A DNA stretch of 64,000 nt from Enterobacter sp. kpr-6 (GCF_900116015.1 NZ_FOYH01000004.1:62001-126000), one strand, 5' to 3'; counted from the first letter of the stretch, positions 31,248 through 42,100 are shown. Notes: a model not told the origin generated them from the letters alone. Numbers and translations: made by a program.

Positions 31248-31390
31248 CCCTCACCCCGGCCCTCTCCCTAAGGGAGAGGGGGAAAAGCCAGCCCGCGCTC
31301 GATTTGTCCGCGGTGCACAGGGGAGAGGGGAAGGGCAATCCGCGCTCGATCTATTCCCTCTCCCCTGTGGGAGAGGGTTAGGGTGAGGGG
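31248..31390. repeat. GC-rich palindromic intergenic repeat, copy 7 (expanded)
   Basis: CCCTCACCCCGG start, GGGTTAGGGTGAGGGG end, with a middle partial unit; spacers include GCGCTCGAT. Between convergent yjgK and argI. Confidence 0.88.
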
Positions 31391-31393
31391 ATA

Positions 31394-32398
31394 TTACTGA
31401 CTCAGCGTCGCCACCATCACCGCTTTAATCGTATGCATCCGGTTCTCAGCCTGGTCAAACACCACGCTGTTCGCTGACTCAAACACTTCGTCGGTGACTT
31501 CCATGCCACCGTGGAGGCCAAATTCTTCCGCCATCTTTTTGCCAAGCGTCGTCTGGTCATCGTGGAAGGCGGGCAGGCAGTGGAGGAATTTCACCTGCGG
31601 ATTCCCGGTTAACGCCATCATCTGACGATTAACCTGATAATCACGCAGCAGGGCAATACGTTCGGCCCATTTCTCTTTTGCTTCACCCATCGACACCCAC
31701 ACATCGGTATAGATAAAGTCTGCGCCTTTCACGCCCGCAGCGATATCTTCCGTCAGCGTGATATTGCCGCCGTTCTGCACCGCCAGCGCCGTGCACTCGG
31801 CCACCAGGCTCTCCTGCGGCCAGCAGGCTTTCGGCGCGACGAGGCGCAGATCCAGTCCCACCAGCGCCGCCGCTTCCAGCATCGAGTTGCCCATGTTGTT
31901 GCGTGCATCGCCCGCGTACACCAGTGTCATCTCGTTAAAGGCTTTGCCCGGCAACTGCTCCTGCATGGTGAGCAGATCCGCCAGCAACTGGGTCGGGTGG
32001 AACTCATTGGTCAGTCCGTTCCATACCGGCACCCCGGCGAATTCCGCCAGCGTTTCGACGATTTCCTGACCGTATCCCCGGTACTGAATGCCATCGTACA
32101 TCCGGCCCAGCACCCGTGCGGTATCTTTAATTGATTCTTTATGCCCAATCTGGCTACCGCTTGGGCCGAGCCAGGTTACGCGAGCGCCCTGGTCAAATGC
32201 GGCAACTTCGAAAGAGCATCGTGTGCGGGTAGAGTCTTTTTCGAAGATGAGCGCGATATTTTTGCCAGTAAGCTTCTGTACTTCCGTACCTTTTTTCTTG
32301 TCGGCTTTGAGTTGTGCGGCGAGCGTCAGCAGGGTATTGATTTCATTGCTGCTAAAATCGAGCAGTTTAAGAAAGTGTTTCTGGTAAAACGCAGACAT
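31394..32398 (-). CDS. argI: ArgI, anabolic ornithine carbamoyltransferase
   Basis: 334 residues. Ornithine plus carbamoyl phosphate to citrulline in arginine synthesis. [11 protein letters not shown] near 57, [11 protein letters not shown] near 272. Preceded by a textbook pair of ARG boxes, so repressed by ArgR with arginine, in contrast to arcB. Adjacent to rraB as in E. coli. Confidence 0.96.
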   Translation of the reverse strand: MSAFYQKHFLKLLDFSSNEINTLLTLAAQLKADKKKGTEVQKLTGKNIALIFEKDSTRTRCSFEVAAFDQGARVTWLGPSGSQIGHKESIKDTARVLGRMYDGIQYRGYGQEIVETLAEFAGVPVWNGLTNEFHPTQLLADLLTMQEQLPGKAFNEMTLVYAGDARNNMGNSMLEAAALVGLDLRLVAPKACWPQESLVAECTALAVQNGGNITLTEDIAAGVKGADFIYTDVWVSMGEAKEKWAERIALLRDYQVNRQMMALTGNPQVKFLHCLPAFHDDQTTLGKKMAEEFGLHGGMEVTDEVFESANSVVFDQAENRMHTIKAVMVATLSQ

Positions 32399-32425
32399 GT
32401 TTCCCTCTCATGGCTTAAGCCACTT

Positions 32426-32464
32426 ATTGAATTAAAATTCACTTTATATGTGTAAATATTCATT
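32426..32464. promoter_or_regulatory. Two ARG boxes (ArgR operator) of argI
   Basis: ATTGAATTAAAATTCACT (32426-32443) and TATGTGTAAATATTCATT (32447-32464), two 18-base boxes spaced by 3 bases, as in known ArgR operators. Confidence 0.9.
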
Positions 32465-32561
32465 TGCAACCCTGTTTAACAAATCTTTTCTGTCAGGAGT
32501 GGAGGCATTGGCAACGGTATGTGAAAATAAGAGTATCTGCCGCACATATGAGGAACGAGCC

Positions 32562-32987
32562 ATGGCAAACCCGGAGCAACTGGAAGAGCAACGTGAAGAA
32601 ACGCGTTTAATTATTGAAGAACTGCTGGACGATGGCAGCGATCCCGATGCGCTGTACACAATCGAGCATCATTTCTCTGCCGACGATTTTGAAACGTTAG
32701 AAAAAATGGCCGTTGAAGCCTTCAAGCTGGGTTATGAAGTGACCGAGCCGGAAGAGCTGGAAGTGGAAGAGGGCGACGTGGTGATCTGCTGCGACATCCT
32801 GAGCGAATCCGCACTGAAAGCAGAGCTGATCGACGCGCAGGTTGAGCAACTGATGGCGCTGGCAGAAAAATTCGATGTTGAATATGACGGCTGGGGCACC
32901 TACTACGAAGATCCGAACGGCGAAGAAGGCGACGACGAGGACGATGAAGATTTCGTCGATGAGGACGACGACGGGATCCGTCACTAA
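32562..32987 (+). CDS. rraB: RraB, regulator of RNase E
   Basis: 141 residues. Binds RNase E and alters its cleavage pattern. [20 protein letters not shown] start and an acidic tail ([15 protein letters not shown]). ATG 32562 has GAGGAACGAG upstream; the open frame before it overlaps the argI operator and is not coding. Confidence 0.96.
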   Translation: MANPEQLEEQREETRLIIEELLDDGSDPDALYTIEHHFSADDFETLEKMAVEAFKLGYEVTEPEELEVEEGDVVICCDILSESALKAELIDAQVEQLMALAEKFDVEYDGWGTYYEDPNGEEGDDEDDEDFVDEDDDGIRH

Positions 32988-33005
32988 GTTTTACGCTCTG
33001 GTCAT

Positions 33006-33032
33006 CAGTGCGGTAGCGCCCGCTGCCGCACT
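33006..33032. terminator. Hairpin between rraB and miaE
   Basis: CAGTGCGG (33006-33013) pairs with CCGCACTG (33025-33032). No strong T-run follows, so attenuation or mRNA stability is as likely as termination. Confidence 0.45.
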
Positions 33033-33044
33033 GCAAGGAATTCC

Positions 33045-33803
33045 ATGGATTACCCGCACATACTCTCCCCGATACACCAGTTTCTGCACTGTCCGACGCC
33101 GCAGGCGTGGATCGATCGCGCGCGCGATCCGGCTAATCTGCCGCTGCTGTTAACCGATCATCTTGTTTGTGAATTAAAGGCGGCGCAAACGGCGATGCTA
33201 CTGGTGCGCAAATACGTGGCGGATAAAACCGGCGGCGATACGCTGCTCGACTGGTTAAAACCCTATGAGGCCTTTACCTTTCGCGAGGGGCCGGAACCCG
33301 ATTTTATCGCGCTGCATAAACAGATTGGCAAAAGCGTGATGCCTCAGACCGACGATCCCTGGGGACGACAGCTTATCGACAGCATGGTGCTGCTGATTAA
33401 AGAGGAATTGCACCATTTCTGGCAGGTGCGCGAGGCGATGATGTTGCGTAACATTCCCTACGTCAAAATCACCGCCAGCCGTTATGCCAAAGGGATGCTG
33501 AAAGCCGTGCGCACGCATGAGCCCTTAACGCTCATCGATAAACTGATTTGCGGTGCTTATATTGAAGCGCGCTCCTGCGAACGTTTCGCCGCACTGGCTC
33601 CTTTTCTGGATGACGATTTGCAGAAGTTCTACCTGTCATTATTGCGATCGGAAGCGCGCCACTACGAAGATTATTTGACGCTGGCGCAGCAGGTTTCGGA
33701 TGAGGATATTTCCCCGCGCATTCGGCATTTTGGTGAGGTGGAAGCGACATTAATTTCCACGCCGGATAACGAATTTCGTTTTCACAGCGGCGTACCCGTT
33801 TAA
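33045..33803 (+). CDS. miaE: MiaE, tRNA ms2io6A37 hydroxylase
   Basis: 252 residues, non-haem diiron monooxygenase that hydroxylates ms2i6A at tRNA position 37. Ferritin-like helices with the metal ligands visible in KEELHHF (about residue 123), EARSCER (about 172) and SEARHYEDY (about 203). Known in Salmonella and Klebsiella and absent from E. coli K-12. Confidence 0.95.
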   Translation: MDYPHILSPIHQFLHCPTPQAWIDRARDPANLPLLLTDHLVCELKAAQTAMLLVRKYVADKTGGDTLLDWLKPYEAFTFREGPEPDFIALHKQIGKSVMPQTDDPWGRQLIDSMVLLIKEELHHFWQVREAMMLRNIPYVKITASRYAKGMLKAVRTHEPLTLIDKLICGAYIEARSCERFAALAPFLDDDLQKFYLSLLRSEARHYEDYLTLAQQVSDEDISPRIRHFGEVEATLISTPDNEFRFHSGVPV

Positions 33804-33819
33804 TTAGCAGGACATCAGG

Positions 33820-34554
33820 ATGAAACTGTCACGGATAGCTATACCGCTTGTTGTCGCCCTTATTGCAGGGGTGCTGGGCTACATGAAGAGCGCAGATAAC
33901 AACAAAACCACTACTCTCTCCCCGGAAGAACAATTCGACGCAGCGCTGGCGACCATGCCCTCGTTCCAGGTGCTTAAAGAGCAGGAGCCGCAGTTCTGGG
34001 TGCAGATGCGGACTCGCGCCATGGCGTTGCAAAAAGAAGGGAAGACCGAGCAGCAGATTATCGACATTATCCAGCCCCAAATTTTGCAAAAGCAGGTGGC
34101 GCGCCTGCAACAGGCCCCGGACGATCAGGTGGTGCTGTATATGAAAGTGAATATGGAGCAGACCGCGGCGGTGCAAAAGGTCAGCGACGATAGCTGCTAC
34201 CGTTTTCTGTTCCCGGCGGTGAAGGGCGGGGTAAACCCGATGCGTATTCTGCCGCAGGAGATGCTGCGTTACCGGATGAACGTTGACGCCAATATGATGC
34301 GCTCGGCGTATGGCCCGAATAAACACACCGTTACTCATCAGGAACGCGATCAGGCCCTTGAAGATTTACGCCCTGTGGTGGCGCAACTGGCGCAGAAGTA
34401 TGGTCAGGACATGGAGATTATGTCGCAGCCGGAAAAAGGTGTCGGTAAAGAGAAGGTGACCTGTGACATCGTGCGGGACCTGTGGGCTGGCGTGCTGGCG
34501 CTGCCAGAGGCGAAAGCGGCGGGGATTGTGCGCTATACGTCGAGTGAGATGTAG
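33820..34554 (+). CDS. Unknown protein with amino-terminal membrane anchor
   Basis: 244 residues. A single hydrophobic segment at residues 5-22 (RIAIPLVVALIAGVLGYM) and a soluble, Gln-rich helical remainder, with two Cys (DSCYRF, VTCDIV). Probably periplasmic and tethered. Starts 16 bases after miaE, so likely cotranscribed. Family not recognised. Confidence 0.75.
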   Translation: MKLSRIAIPLVVALIAGVLGYMKSADNNKTTTLSPEEQFDAALATMPSFQVLKEQEPQFWVQMRTRAMALQKEGKTEQQIIDIIQPQILQKQVARLQQAPDDQVVLYMKVNMEQTAAVQKVSDDSCYRFLFPAVKGGVNPMRILPQEMLRYRMNVDANMMRSAYGPNKHTVTHQERDQALEDLRPVVAQLAQKYGQDMEIMSQPEKGVGKEKVTCDIVRDLWAGVLALPEAKAAGIVRYTSSEM

Positions 34555-34563
34555 CGGGTTGAC

Positions 34564-34639
34564 CCCTCACCCCGGCCCTCTCCCCATGGGAGAGGTGGAT
34601 CTGTTCCCTCTCCCTTAGGGAGAGGGTTAGGGTGAGGGG
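34564..34639. repeat. GC-rich palindromic intergenic repeat, copy 8
   Basis: CCCCTCACCCCGG to GGGTTAGGGTGAGGGG with two short hairpins (CCCTCTCCC-CATG-GGAGAGG and CCCTCTCCCTT-AGGGAGAGGG). Between convergent genes. Confidence 0.9.
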
Positions 34640-34648
34640 AAAATCCCA

Positions 34649-35161
34649 TCACAGCACCTTAAGCATCCGCACTTCGCAATCCACATGCCCGGTGCAGCCG
34701 AGCGGTGCGTCGATATGCTCAAACCCTAAATGCTCATACAGCGCAATCGCCTCTTTCAGAAAGGCGGTGGTTTCCAGATAGCAGCGTTTGAAACCCTGCT
34801 CGCGGGCGTGATCCATCGCCAGCAGCGCAAGTTTCTTCGCCAGGCCCTGGCCGCGCATTTCGGGAAGGAAATACATTTTTTGCAGTTCGCAAATGTCCGA
34901 ATCGCTACAGGAAAGCGGCGCGACGCCACCGCCGCCAACCACCTGACCCGCCCGCTCAATCACCCAGTAAGCATGACGGGGCTGGCTGTAAAGTTGATAC
35001 AACGCGTCCAGATTGGGATCGGCAACGGTGTAGCCTTTATCGGCCGTTAATCCGAATTCAGCGGAAACCTCGCGGATCACACGGGCGATGGCCGGATTAT
35101 CATTTTCCTGGAGTAGGCGAAGCAGTAATTCGCCTGTCATAATGTGTGCATTACTCTGCAT
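34649..35161 (-). CDS. yjgM: YjgM, GNAT N-acetyltransferase
   Basis: 170 residues, acetyl-CoA-dependent acyltransferase. The pyrophosphate-binding loop [20 protein letters not shown] is near residue 96, followed by [20 protein letters not shown]. Closely related to E. coli YjgM. ATG 35161 has CCAGGTTAT upstream; ATG 35140 is an alternative. Confidence 0.88.
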   Translation of the reverse strand: MQSNAHIMTGELLLRLLQENDNPAIARVIREVSAEFGLTADKGYTVADPNLDALYQLYSQPRHAYWVIERAGQVVGGGGVAPLSCSDSDICELQKMYFLPEMRGQGLAKKLALLAMDHAREQGFKRCYLETTAFLKEAIALYEHLGFEHIDAPLGCTGHVDCEVRMLKVL

Positions 35162-35369
35162 GGGATAACCTGGAGTATTAGGGGATGTAAAAAGTCTTTG
35201 GACAAGCCCCCACTATAAAACAGACCTGGCAAAGATGAAAAATAAAAGCCTGCTTTTGCCAGCATTGCATCTTATTGTCGTGTCGCGGCAATGAAATACA
35301 GCGCGGCATATTGTGCTGCGCTGAGTCAGTTCCCCCTTAGAATAAGGGTTTTTAATCATTTATTTCAGG

Positions 35370-36542
35370 ATGAAAAGTATGAGTTCTTTTACTAAAACAC
35401 AGCGCCATGCCCTTAAGTTTCATGGGGAAGGCGGAAAATATTTTGTTATATGGCTGGTGAATATTTTTCTATCAATCATCACTCTGGGTATATATTCCGC
35501 ATGGGCGAAAGTCAGAACATATCGTTATTTTTATGGCAATACAGAGCTTTCAGGCGATCGTTTTGATTATCACGCCCGCCCGCTACAAATTCTGATTGGT
35601 CGTATTATCGCCTTTGTTGGCATTGTTATTTTCTATATTTGTTCCATGGCAAGTGAAACGCTGACCATGCTTATCGTGGCGGTTTTTGTCTTACTGCTGC
35701 CGTGGATTATTGTCCGTAGCTGGCGCTTCAACGCCATCATGTCCAGCTATCGTGGCGTGCGGTTTAACTATATTTGCCGCCTCGGTCGCGCCTACTGGAT
35801 ATTTCTCGGCTTCCCGCTGGTGTGCTTCATAGGACTGATTCTTGCTTTTGGCGTGGCGCGGTTTCTGGCCAGCGGGCTCACGGAATTCATACTTGCCCTC
35901 GTGTTTTTTATACCGGCCTTTATCACGTTTAACGGGGTAAGCACTGCCCTGAGTTACGATCTCTATGTGAATAACCTTTTCTTTGGCGATGCCGCGTTTA
36001 AGGGCGAAATGAAGAAAGGGGCCTTTGTCAAAATGGCCTTTAAATCTGCGCTGATTGTTGTGCCGGTGCTGCTCATCGCCGGGGCAATACTGGGCAAAAT
36101 GATCTATTCCATTGCACTAATGAGTGCGTTTGGAGGCGCTGAAGAAGCAGCATCCATGATGATTCTCAGCCATTATGGTTCGATTATTCTGGTCTATGTG
36201 CTGATGCTGTTTGGGAGCATGGTTGCGGCGGCATGGCTGATTGTGGCGCATCGTAACTATGTGGCGAACCAGACCACGCTGAACAATGGCGCTATCCGTT
36301 TGTACTCCAGCATGAAATTCACCTCCTATCTGGGCCTGCTGTTTACCAACGCGCTGATTGTCATTTTCTCTTTAGGCATCGCCTCGCCGTTTGCCCATGT
36401 GCGTCATGCACGCTACGTGCTGGAGACGCTGGAAGTGGAAGGGGATCTGGATTCACTGACCGTCCATGCGCACAGTGAACATGCGCCGGGTGCGGTGACG
36501 GAAGAGCTGGTGCAGGCGCTGGATATTAATGTCGGGTTCTAA
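35370..36542 (+). CDS. yjgN: YjgN-type DUF898 inner-membrane protein
   Basis: 390 residues with about eight membrane segments. FHGEGGKYFVIWLVNIFLSI and TLGIYSAWAKVRTYRYFY are the DUF898 signatures. Function unknown. Its last 14 bases overlap the M48 peptidase start, so the two are coupled and probably act together. Confidence 0.85.
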   Translation: MKSMSSFTKTQRHALKFHGEGGKYFVIWLVNIFLSIITLGIYSAWAKVRTYRYFYGNTELSGDRFDYHARPLQILIGRIIAFVGIVIFYICSMASETLTMLIVAVFVLLLPWIIVRSWRFNAIMSSYRGVRFNYICRLGRAYWIFLGFPLVCFIGLILAFGVARFLASGLTEFILALVFFIPAFITFNGVSTALSYDLYVNNLFFGDAAFKGEMKKGAFVKMAFKSALIVVPVLLIAGAILGKMIYSIALMSAFGGAEEAASMMILSHYGSIILVYVLMLFGSMVAAAWLIVAHRNYVANQTTLNNGAIRLYSSMKFTSYLGLLFTNALIVIFSLGIASPFAHVRHARYVLETLEVEGDLDSLTVHAHSEHAPGAVTEELVQALDINVGF

Positions 36543-37551
36543 TCTCACGGGTTTTTATCAGTATCCCGGTCGGGCTGCCCGTGAGGTGGCCCAACTGACG
36601 CTGCATGACGCGGCGGTGACGCTGCATGTTGACGCGGGCAGTCAGACCTGGCCGCTGGCTGAACTGACGGTGTCAGACGCGCTGGGGGATATTCCATTAT
36701 CCCTGACGTTTGCCGACGGCGGCCGGTTTGTGCCCGCCGACGATAGGCTATTTCGTCAGTGGTATTTTCGCCATCGCCGTCCGGGACTGATTCATCGGTT
36801 AGAGCAGCACAAACGCGGCGTGGTAGCGATGCTGTTCGGCACGGTGCTGGCGGGCGTGTTCTACGTCTGGTGCCTGCTGCCGTTACTGAGCAACCTCATT
36901 GCCCAACAGCTACCGGCGAGCATCGAGCAGCAGCTTGGCCGTTACAGCGCGACCTATCTCGAAAGCCAGGGACTGACCCAAAGCAAACTGAGTGCAACGC
37001 GTCAGCAGCAGCTACAGATGCTGTTCCGGGAGGTGATCCCAAAAGATATGCGCGATCGGCCGGGCCTGCGCCTGCGCATCATGCATTTCCCGATGGGGGC
37101 GAATGCATTCATGCTGCCGGACGGTACCCTGATACTCAGCGATCAACTGGCGCAGCTTGCAAAAAGTGACGATGCGCTGGCAGCGGTCATGCTGCACGAG
37201 ACAGGGCATTATCGGTATCGTCATTCGATGCAGATGGTGGTGCGCTCTTCACTGATTTCAATCACCATGATGTGGGTGATGGGAGATGTCAGCGGGGTGG
37301 GCGACACCTTGTTGCAGTCGGCGGTATTGCTTAACGAGATGCGCTTTTCCCGTAGCATGGAAAGCGAAGCGGATGAATTTGCGCTGGAAGAAATGCAACG
37401 CCAGGGGCGGTCGTTGACCGCGATGCTACAAATCTTCACCGCACTGGGCGAGGATGGAAAAGAGGAAAGCAAATGGGCACTCCCGGACTGGCTTAGCACG
37501 CATCCGGCCATGGAGGAGCGGCTGGAGGCAATCCGCAACGCCGCGCAATAA
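36529..37551 (+). CDS. M48-family membrane zinc peptidase
   Basis: 340 residues. An amino-terminal soluble domain of about 95 residues, one membrane segment (GVVAMLFGTVLAGVFYVWCL, about 100-119), then a gluzincin domain. The zinc site is HETGH at residue 223, a variant of HExxH, with ESEADEFA near 278 providing the third ligand. Related to HtpX/BepA-type peptidases. Overlaps yjgN; ends at a terminator. Confidence 0.88.
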   Translation: MSGSNLTGFYQYPGRAAREVAQLTLHDAAVTLHVDAGSQTWPLAELTVSDALGDIPLSLTFADGGRFVPADDRLFRQWYFRHRRPGLIHRLEQHKRGVVAMLFGTVLAGVFYVWCLLPLLSNLIAQQLPASIEQQLGRYSATYLESQGLTQSKLSATRQQQLQMLFREVIPKDMRDRPGLRLRIMHFPMGANAFMLPDGTLILSDQLAQLAKSDDALAAVMLHETGHYRYRHSMQMVVRSSLISITMMWVMGDVSGVGDTLLQSAVLLNEMRFSRSMESEADEFALEEMQRQGRSLTAMLQIFTALGEDGKEESKWALPDWLSTHPAMEERLEAIRNAAQ

Positions 37552-37557
37552 TTTGCA

Positions 37558-37592
37558 TAAAAAAACCGGGCACGTTAATGCCCGGTTTTTTA
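37558..37592 (+). terminator. Intrinsic terminator after the M48 peptidase
   Basis: AAAAAACCGGGCA-CGTTAA-TGCCCGGTTTTTT, symmetrical and therefore also usable in reverse. Confidence 0.9.
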
Positions 37593-37754
37593 TTGGCGGA
37601 TAGCGGCTTTGTAAGTGAATGAATAGCTATTTAGATAGAAGAATATAAATTATACCAGCAGTGTCATATTTTCTGCTGGCGTCCTGTTTTAGGATAGATG
37701 CTCATGTAAAAATTTTATCAATGTACCAGCATGTGTTACTTCACGGATGAATAA

Positions 37755-38174
37755 ATGATGAGTATAGATTCTGCATTATCAATACAACTGCCCTATGAGA
37801 TTTTTTCTACCTATCACCGTTTCGATAATTATTATATTGATGATATGCGGTGCGGTGATTTATATGATTGGGATTTTCAATCTAGGGGATTGAAAGATAT
37901 CTTTGCGCGGGTCGATCCATTCAGGTGTTTGCAATTTAATATGGCGACTACCTTTAACACCCATTATCCTGATTTCGGTCATCAGCAAGTGCAAGGTAAG
38001 CCAATTAGCCGTCGGCAATGCGCAGATATTATGTTTGATGAGATGAAAGAGTTGTCTATGCAATTTGCCAATGGACAGTATGCGTCTCTTATTGGTGAGC
38101 TGATTGATCATTTTCATTACGGCAAAGGGCAACCATGGTCTGGTGAACTTCTGAATCGTGCGTCCCATTTATGA
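37755..38174 (+). CDS. DUF3289-like protein, short form
   Basis: 139 residues. FDNYYIDDMRCGDL and the later CADIMFDEMKELS match the opening half of DUF3289 proteins, which are usually about 270 residues and accompany secreted toxins. It ends at NRASHL where the family continues, so it may be truncated. AT-richer than neighbours. Start ATG 37755 or 37758. Confidence 0.6.
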   Translation: MMSIDSALSIQLPYEIFSTYHRFDNYYIDDMRCGDLYDWDFQSRGLKDIFARVDPFRCLQFNMATTFNTHYPDFGHQQVQGKPISRRQCADIMFDEMKELSMQFANGQYASLIGELIDHFHYGKGQPWSGELLNRASHL

Positions 38175-38211
38175 CCAATTTTCAGGCGTATATGCGTATG
38201 AAGGGGGGCGT

Positions 38212-38727
38212 ATGAAGCTGAAACATAAAGTCGTTATCGGTAGTATAGTGCTACTGATATTCAGCTATCTGCTCTGGACTCAACGACCAGTAAATATTAT
38301 TTGGGCCGGAAGTAAGATTAAGTATGATCCTGCATCTGCACCAGAATTTAATGTCTGCAACGATAGAAATTTCGGAGCATATGATATCGTAGTGAACCAT
38401 CTTGCATTAACTGAATGGGGGCGGATTCACTGGTATTTGGAGCACAAAGATGAACTGAAGAAAAAATACGGTATACCCTCATGCGATTCCTGGATTATTA
38501 CTTTTTGGGATATTGGTGGCGGGTTTACCGATATTAAAAAATCCGGCGATAGCGATCTCTATTGTTTCCCCCCGACAAAAGAATCAGAAAAACATTGTAT
38601 TGAAAAAAATATACTCATGGATGTAGATTTCGATGCGGGGTTCTATGAAAGATTCTCTTTCAGTGATAGTGATTATTACTGGATTACCATGCCGGACGGG
38701 AAGCTTTTGCGAATTAAAACACCTTAA
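38212..38727 (+). CDS. DUF943-like membrane-anchored protein
   Basis: 171 residues: one amino-terminal membrane segment (VVIGSIVLLIFSYLLW) then a periplasmic region with NHLALTEWGRIHWYLEHKDE and WIITFWDIGGG, features of DUF943. These proteins often lie beside DUF3289 genes. Start ATG 38212 with AAGGGGGGCG before it. Convergent with valS across a terminator. Confidence 0.7.
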   Translation: MKLKHKVVIGSIVLLIFSYLLWTQRPVNIIWAGSKIKYDPASAPEFNVCNDRNFGAYDIVVNHLALTEWGRIHWYLEHKDELKKKYGIPSCDSWIITFWDIGGGFTDIKKSGDSDLYCFPPTKESEKHCIEKNILMDVDFDAGFYERFSFSDSDYYWITMPDGKLLRIKTP

Positions 38728-38728
38728 A

Positions 38729-38761
38729 ATAAAACGCCGAAGAATACCTTCGGCGTTTTCG
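38729..38761. terminator. Bidirectional terminator, DUF943/valS
   Basis: AAAACGCCGAAG-AATA-CCTTCGGCGTTTT with A- and T-runs on both sides. Confidence 0.9.
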
Positions 38762-38766
38762 TTAAC

Positions 38767-41622
38767 TTACAGCGCGGCTATTACCGCCTGCTGTTCAATC
38801 AGCTTCGCTTTGGCCTGGGCGAAACCGTCCAGACGCTCGCGCTCTTTGGCAACAACCGCTTCAGGCGCGCGCGCCACGAAACCTTCGTTACCCAGTTTGC
38901 TTTCGATTTTACCGATCTCCAGCTCGATTTTAGCCACTTCTTTCGCCAGACGTTCAAGCTCGGCGGCTTTATCCACCAGGCCTGCCATCGGGATCAGCAG
39001 TTCTGCGCCGTCGATGATTTTGGTCACCGACACCGGGCCTTTATCATCGGCTGGCAGCACGGTGATGCTTTCCAGACGGGCCATGGTTTGCAGGAATGTG
39101 CTGTTTTCGTTCACGCGACGCACGGCAGCCTCGCTGCAACCGCGCAGCAGCAGAGCCAGCGGTTTACCCGGAGAGAGGTTCATCTCGGCGCGAATATTAC
39201 GCACGGCGACAATCGCCTGCTTCAGCCATTCAGTGTCAGCGGCTGCGGCTTCGTCCACTTTCGCGGCATCGTACTGCGGGAATGGCTGCAGCATGATGGT
39301 GTCAGCGGTGATGCCACACAGCACTTTCACGCGCTGCCAGATGGTTTCGGTAATAAACGGAATCATCGGGTGCGCCAGGCGCAGCAGACCTTCCAGCACC
39401 GTCACCAGCGTATTACGGGTGCCGCGCAGTTCCACTTCAGAGCCGCCGTTCATTACCGGCTTGGTCAGTTCCAGATACCAGTCGCAGAACTGGTTCCAGG
39501 TGAACTCATACAGAATGCCTGCGGCGATATCGAAGCGGTAGCTGTCCAGCGCTTCACGGTAGGCTTTCACCGTGCGGTTGAACTCGGCGAGGATCCAGCG
39601 ATCCGCCAGCGACAGGGTCATTTCGCCGCCGTTGAAGCCGCAATCCTGATCTTCGGTGTTCATCAGCACGAAGCGGCTGGCGTTCCACAGCTTGTTACAG
39701 AAGTTACGGTAACCTTCCAGGCGCTTCATGTCCCAGTTGATGTCGCGACCGGTTGAGGCCAGCGCCGCCAGCGTGAAGCGCAGGGCGTCGGTGCCGTGCG
39801 GCTCAATGCCGTTCGGGAACTGCTTCTCGGTGCGTTTAGCGATTTTTTCTGCCAGCTGCGGCTGCATCATGTTGCCGGTACGTTTCTCCAGCAGATCCGG
39901 CAGGGAAATGCCGTCCACCATATCCAGCGGGTCAATCACGTTGCCCTTGGATTTGGACATCTTCTGGCCTTCGTCGTCGCGGATAAGCCCCGTCATGTAG
40001 ATGGTCTTGAACGGGATCTGCGGCTTGCCGTCTTCGTCTTTGATGAAGTGCATGGTCATCATGATCATGCGCGCAATCCAGAAGAAGATAATGTCGAAGC
40101 CGGACACCATCACTGAGGTCGGGTGGAACTGACGCAGCGCGTCGGTGTTTTCCGGCCAGCCGAGGGTGGAGAAGGTCCACAGCGCAGAGGAGAACCAGGT
40201 GTCGAGCACGTCGTCGTCCTGACGCAGCGCAACGTCGGCGCTCAGGTTATTTTCCTGACGCACTTCGTCCTCGCTGCGGCCTACATAGACGTTGCCGTCG
40301 TTGTCATACCAGGCCGGAATACGGTGGCCCCACCAGAGCTGGCGGGAGATACACCAGTCCTGAATGTCGCGCATCCAGGAGAAATACATGTTTTCGTACT
40401 GCTTCGGCACGAACTGAATATCGCCGTTCTCAACCGCTTCGACCGCCGGTTTAGCCAGCACGTCAGCACGCACGTACCACTGGTCAGTCAGCATCGGTTC
40501 AATCACCACGCCGCCACGGTCGCCGTAAGGCACGGTCAGGTCGTGGGGTTTGATCTCTTCCAGCAGGCCGAGCGCATCAACGGCGGCAACCACGGCTTTA
40601 CGCGCGGCAAAGCGCTCAAGTTTCTGGAATGCAGCCGGGATTTCAGCGGAGTAAACGTCAGATTCGTTGCCTTTGGTGTCGTACACTTCGGCGCTTTCAC
40701 GGATATCACCGTCAAAGGTCAGAATGTTGATCATTGGCAGGGCGTGGCGACGGCCAACTTCATAGTCATTGAAGTCGTGTGCCGGGGTGATTTTCACGCA
40801 GCCGGTGCCTTTGGTCATGTCGGCGTGTTCGTCGCCCACAATCGGAATGCGGCGATCGACCAGCGGCAGCATCACGAATTTGCCAATCAGGTCTTTATAA
40901 CGTGGATCTTCCGGGTTAACTGCCACGCCGGTATCGCCCAGCAGGGTTTCCGGGCGGGTGGTGGCAACCACCAGGTAATCTTTACCGTCAGCGGTTTTCG
41001 CGCCGTCGGCCAGCGGATAGCGGATGTGCCACATCGAGCCTTTGGACTCGCGGTTTTCCACTTCCAGATCGGAGATTGCAGTGCGCAGTTTCGGATCCCA
41101 GTTCACCAGGCGCTTGCCACGGTAAATCAGATCTTCTTTATACAGGCGCACAAACACTTCTTTGACGGCGTTAGACAGGCCTTCGTCCATGGTGAAGCGC
41201 TCGCGCTCCCAGTCCACGGAGTTGCCAAGGCGACGCATCTGACGGGTAATGGTGCCGCCGGATTCTGCCTTCCACTGCCAGATTTTGTCGATGAACGCAT
41301 CGCGGCCATAGTCGTGGCGGGTTTTACCTTCTTCGGCGGCAATTTTGCGCTCAACCACCATCTGGGTTGCGATACCCGCGTGGTCGGTACCGGCCTGCCA
41401 CAGGGTATTTTTACCCTGCATACGCTGGTAGCGGATCATGGTATCCATGATGGTTTGCTGGAAGGCGTGACCCATATGCAAACTGCCGGTGACGTTCGGC
41501 GGCGGGATCATGATGCAGAAACTTTCCTGGCTTTCATCGCCATTCGGTTTGAAATAGCCCTGCTGCTCCCAGTGCTCGTAAAGCGGCTGTTCGATATCTT
41601 GTGGGTTATATGTCTTTTCCAT
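38767..41622 (-). CDS. valS: Valyl-tRNA synthetase
   Basis: 951 residues, class I synthetase. HIGH motif as [13 protein letters not shown] near residue 44, [12 protein letters not shown] near 554, editing domain ([11 protein letters not shown] near 217), and a carboxy-terminal coiled coil. ATG overlaps the holC stop by one base, as in E. coli. Confidence 0.98.
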   Translation of the reverse strand: MEKTYNPQDIEQPLYEHWEQQGYFKPNGDESQESFCIMIPPPNVTGSLHMGHAFQQTIMDTMIRYQRMQGKNTLWQAGTDHAGIATQMVVERKIAAEEGKTRHDYGRDAFIDKIWQWKAESGGTITRQMRRLGNSVDWERERFTMDEGLSNAVKEVFVRLYKEDLIYRGKRLVNWDPKLRTAISDLEVENRESKGSMWHIRYPLADGAKTADGKDYLVVATTRPETLLGDTGVAVNPEDPRYKDLIGKFVMLPLVDRRIPIVGDEHADMTKGTGCVKITPAHDFNDYEVGRRHALPMINILTFDGDIRESAEVYDTKGNESDVYSAEIPAAFQKLERFAARKAVVAAVDALGLLEEIKPHDLTVPYGDRGGVVIEPMLTDQWYVRADVLAKPAVEAVENGDIQFVPKQYENMYFSWMRDIQDWCISRQLWWGHRIPAWYDNDGNVYVGRSEDEVRQENNLSADVALRQDDDVLDTWFSSALWTFSTLGWPENTDALRQFHPTSVMVSGFDIIFFWIARMIMMTMHFIKDEDGKPQIPFKTIYMTGLIRDDEGQKMSKSKGNVIDPLDMVDGISLPDLLEKRTGNMMQPQLAEKIAKRTEKQFPNGIEPHGTDALRFTLAALASTGRDINWDMKRLEGYRNFCNKLWNASRFVLMNTEDQDCGFNGGEMTLSLADRWILAEFNRTVKAYREALDSYRFDIAAGILYEFTWNQFCDWYLELTKPVMNGGSEVELRGTRNTLVTVLEGLLRLAHPMIPFITETIWQRVKVLCGITADTIMLQPFPQYDAAKVDEAAAADTEWLKQAIVAVRNIRAEMNLSPGKPLALLLRGCSEAAVRRVNENSTFLQTMARLESITVLPADDKGPVSVTKIIDGAELLIPMAGLVDKAAELERLAKEVAKIELEIGKIESKLGNEGFVARAPEAVVAKERERLDGFAQAKAKLIEQQAVIAAL

Positions 41623-42065
41623 TATTTCCAGGTTGCCGTATTCAGGTTAAAACCGGCCAGGCGATAGGCTTTATAGCGCTCGCGAGCCAGTTGTTTCAAA
41701 GTTTCTTCGTAGGGGACGAAGTCTATCACTTCTGTGAAAGCGGTGGCAAAATCTGCAAAGTTTACGCGTAAAGCGATTAACAGATCGCGCGGGCTGCTGT
41801 TGCGCTTCTGCGGCCAGGCGATTTCGACCGGCGCACCGCCACGCGGCCCTTCACCCGCCAGATTGTGCGGGACAAAACTCTCTGCCGGACGCGCCCAGAG
41901 CGCCTCATCCAGCCGGATAGCCTGCTGTTCATCTTCACAGGCGATCAGCACACGCTTGCCGTTGCGCCAACGTTCTGCGGCAATGTCACACACCAGTTGC
42001 TCAACGGCGCTTAAGCCATCCACGGCGTTGTCATTGTCCAGAAGATAGAACGTTGCGTTTTTCAT
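41622..42065 (-). CDS. holC: HolC, DNA polymerase III chi subunit
   Basis: 147 residues. Links the clamp loader to single-strand binding protein. [31 protein letters not shown] and the conserved [20 protein letters not shown] are present. Upstream of and overlapping valS. Confidence 0.96.
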   Translation of the reverse strand: MKNATFYLLDNDNAVDGLSAVEQLVCDIAAERWRNGKRVLIACEDEQQAIRLDEALWARPAESFVPHNLAGEGPRGGAPVEIAWPQKRNSSPRDLLIALRVNFADFATAFTEVIDFVPYEETLKQLARERYKAYRLAGFNLNTATWK

Positions 42066-42100
42066 ATATGGGGCTTCTTGTTGTGGGTTTAAACCTTACA

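Noticed and set aside
40123-41667. 514-codon plus-strand open frame opposite valS
   Set aside because: valS is unmistakable on the other strand; the antisense frame is a by-product of GC-rich codon use.
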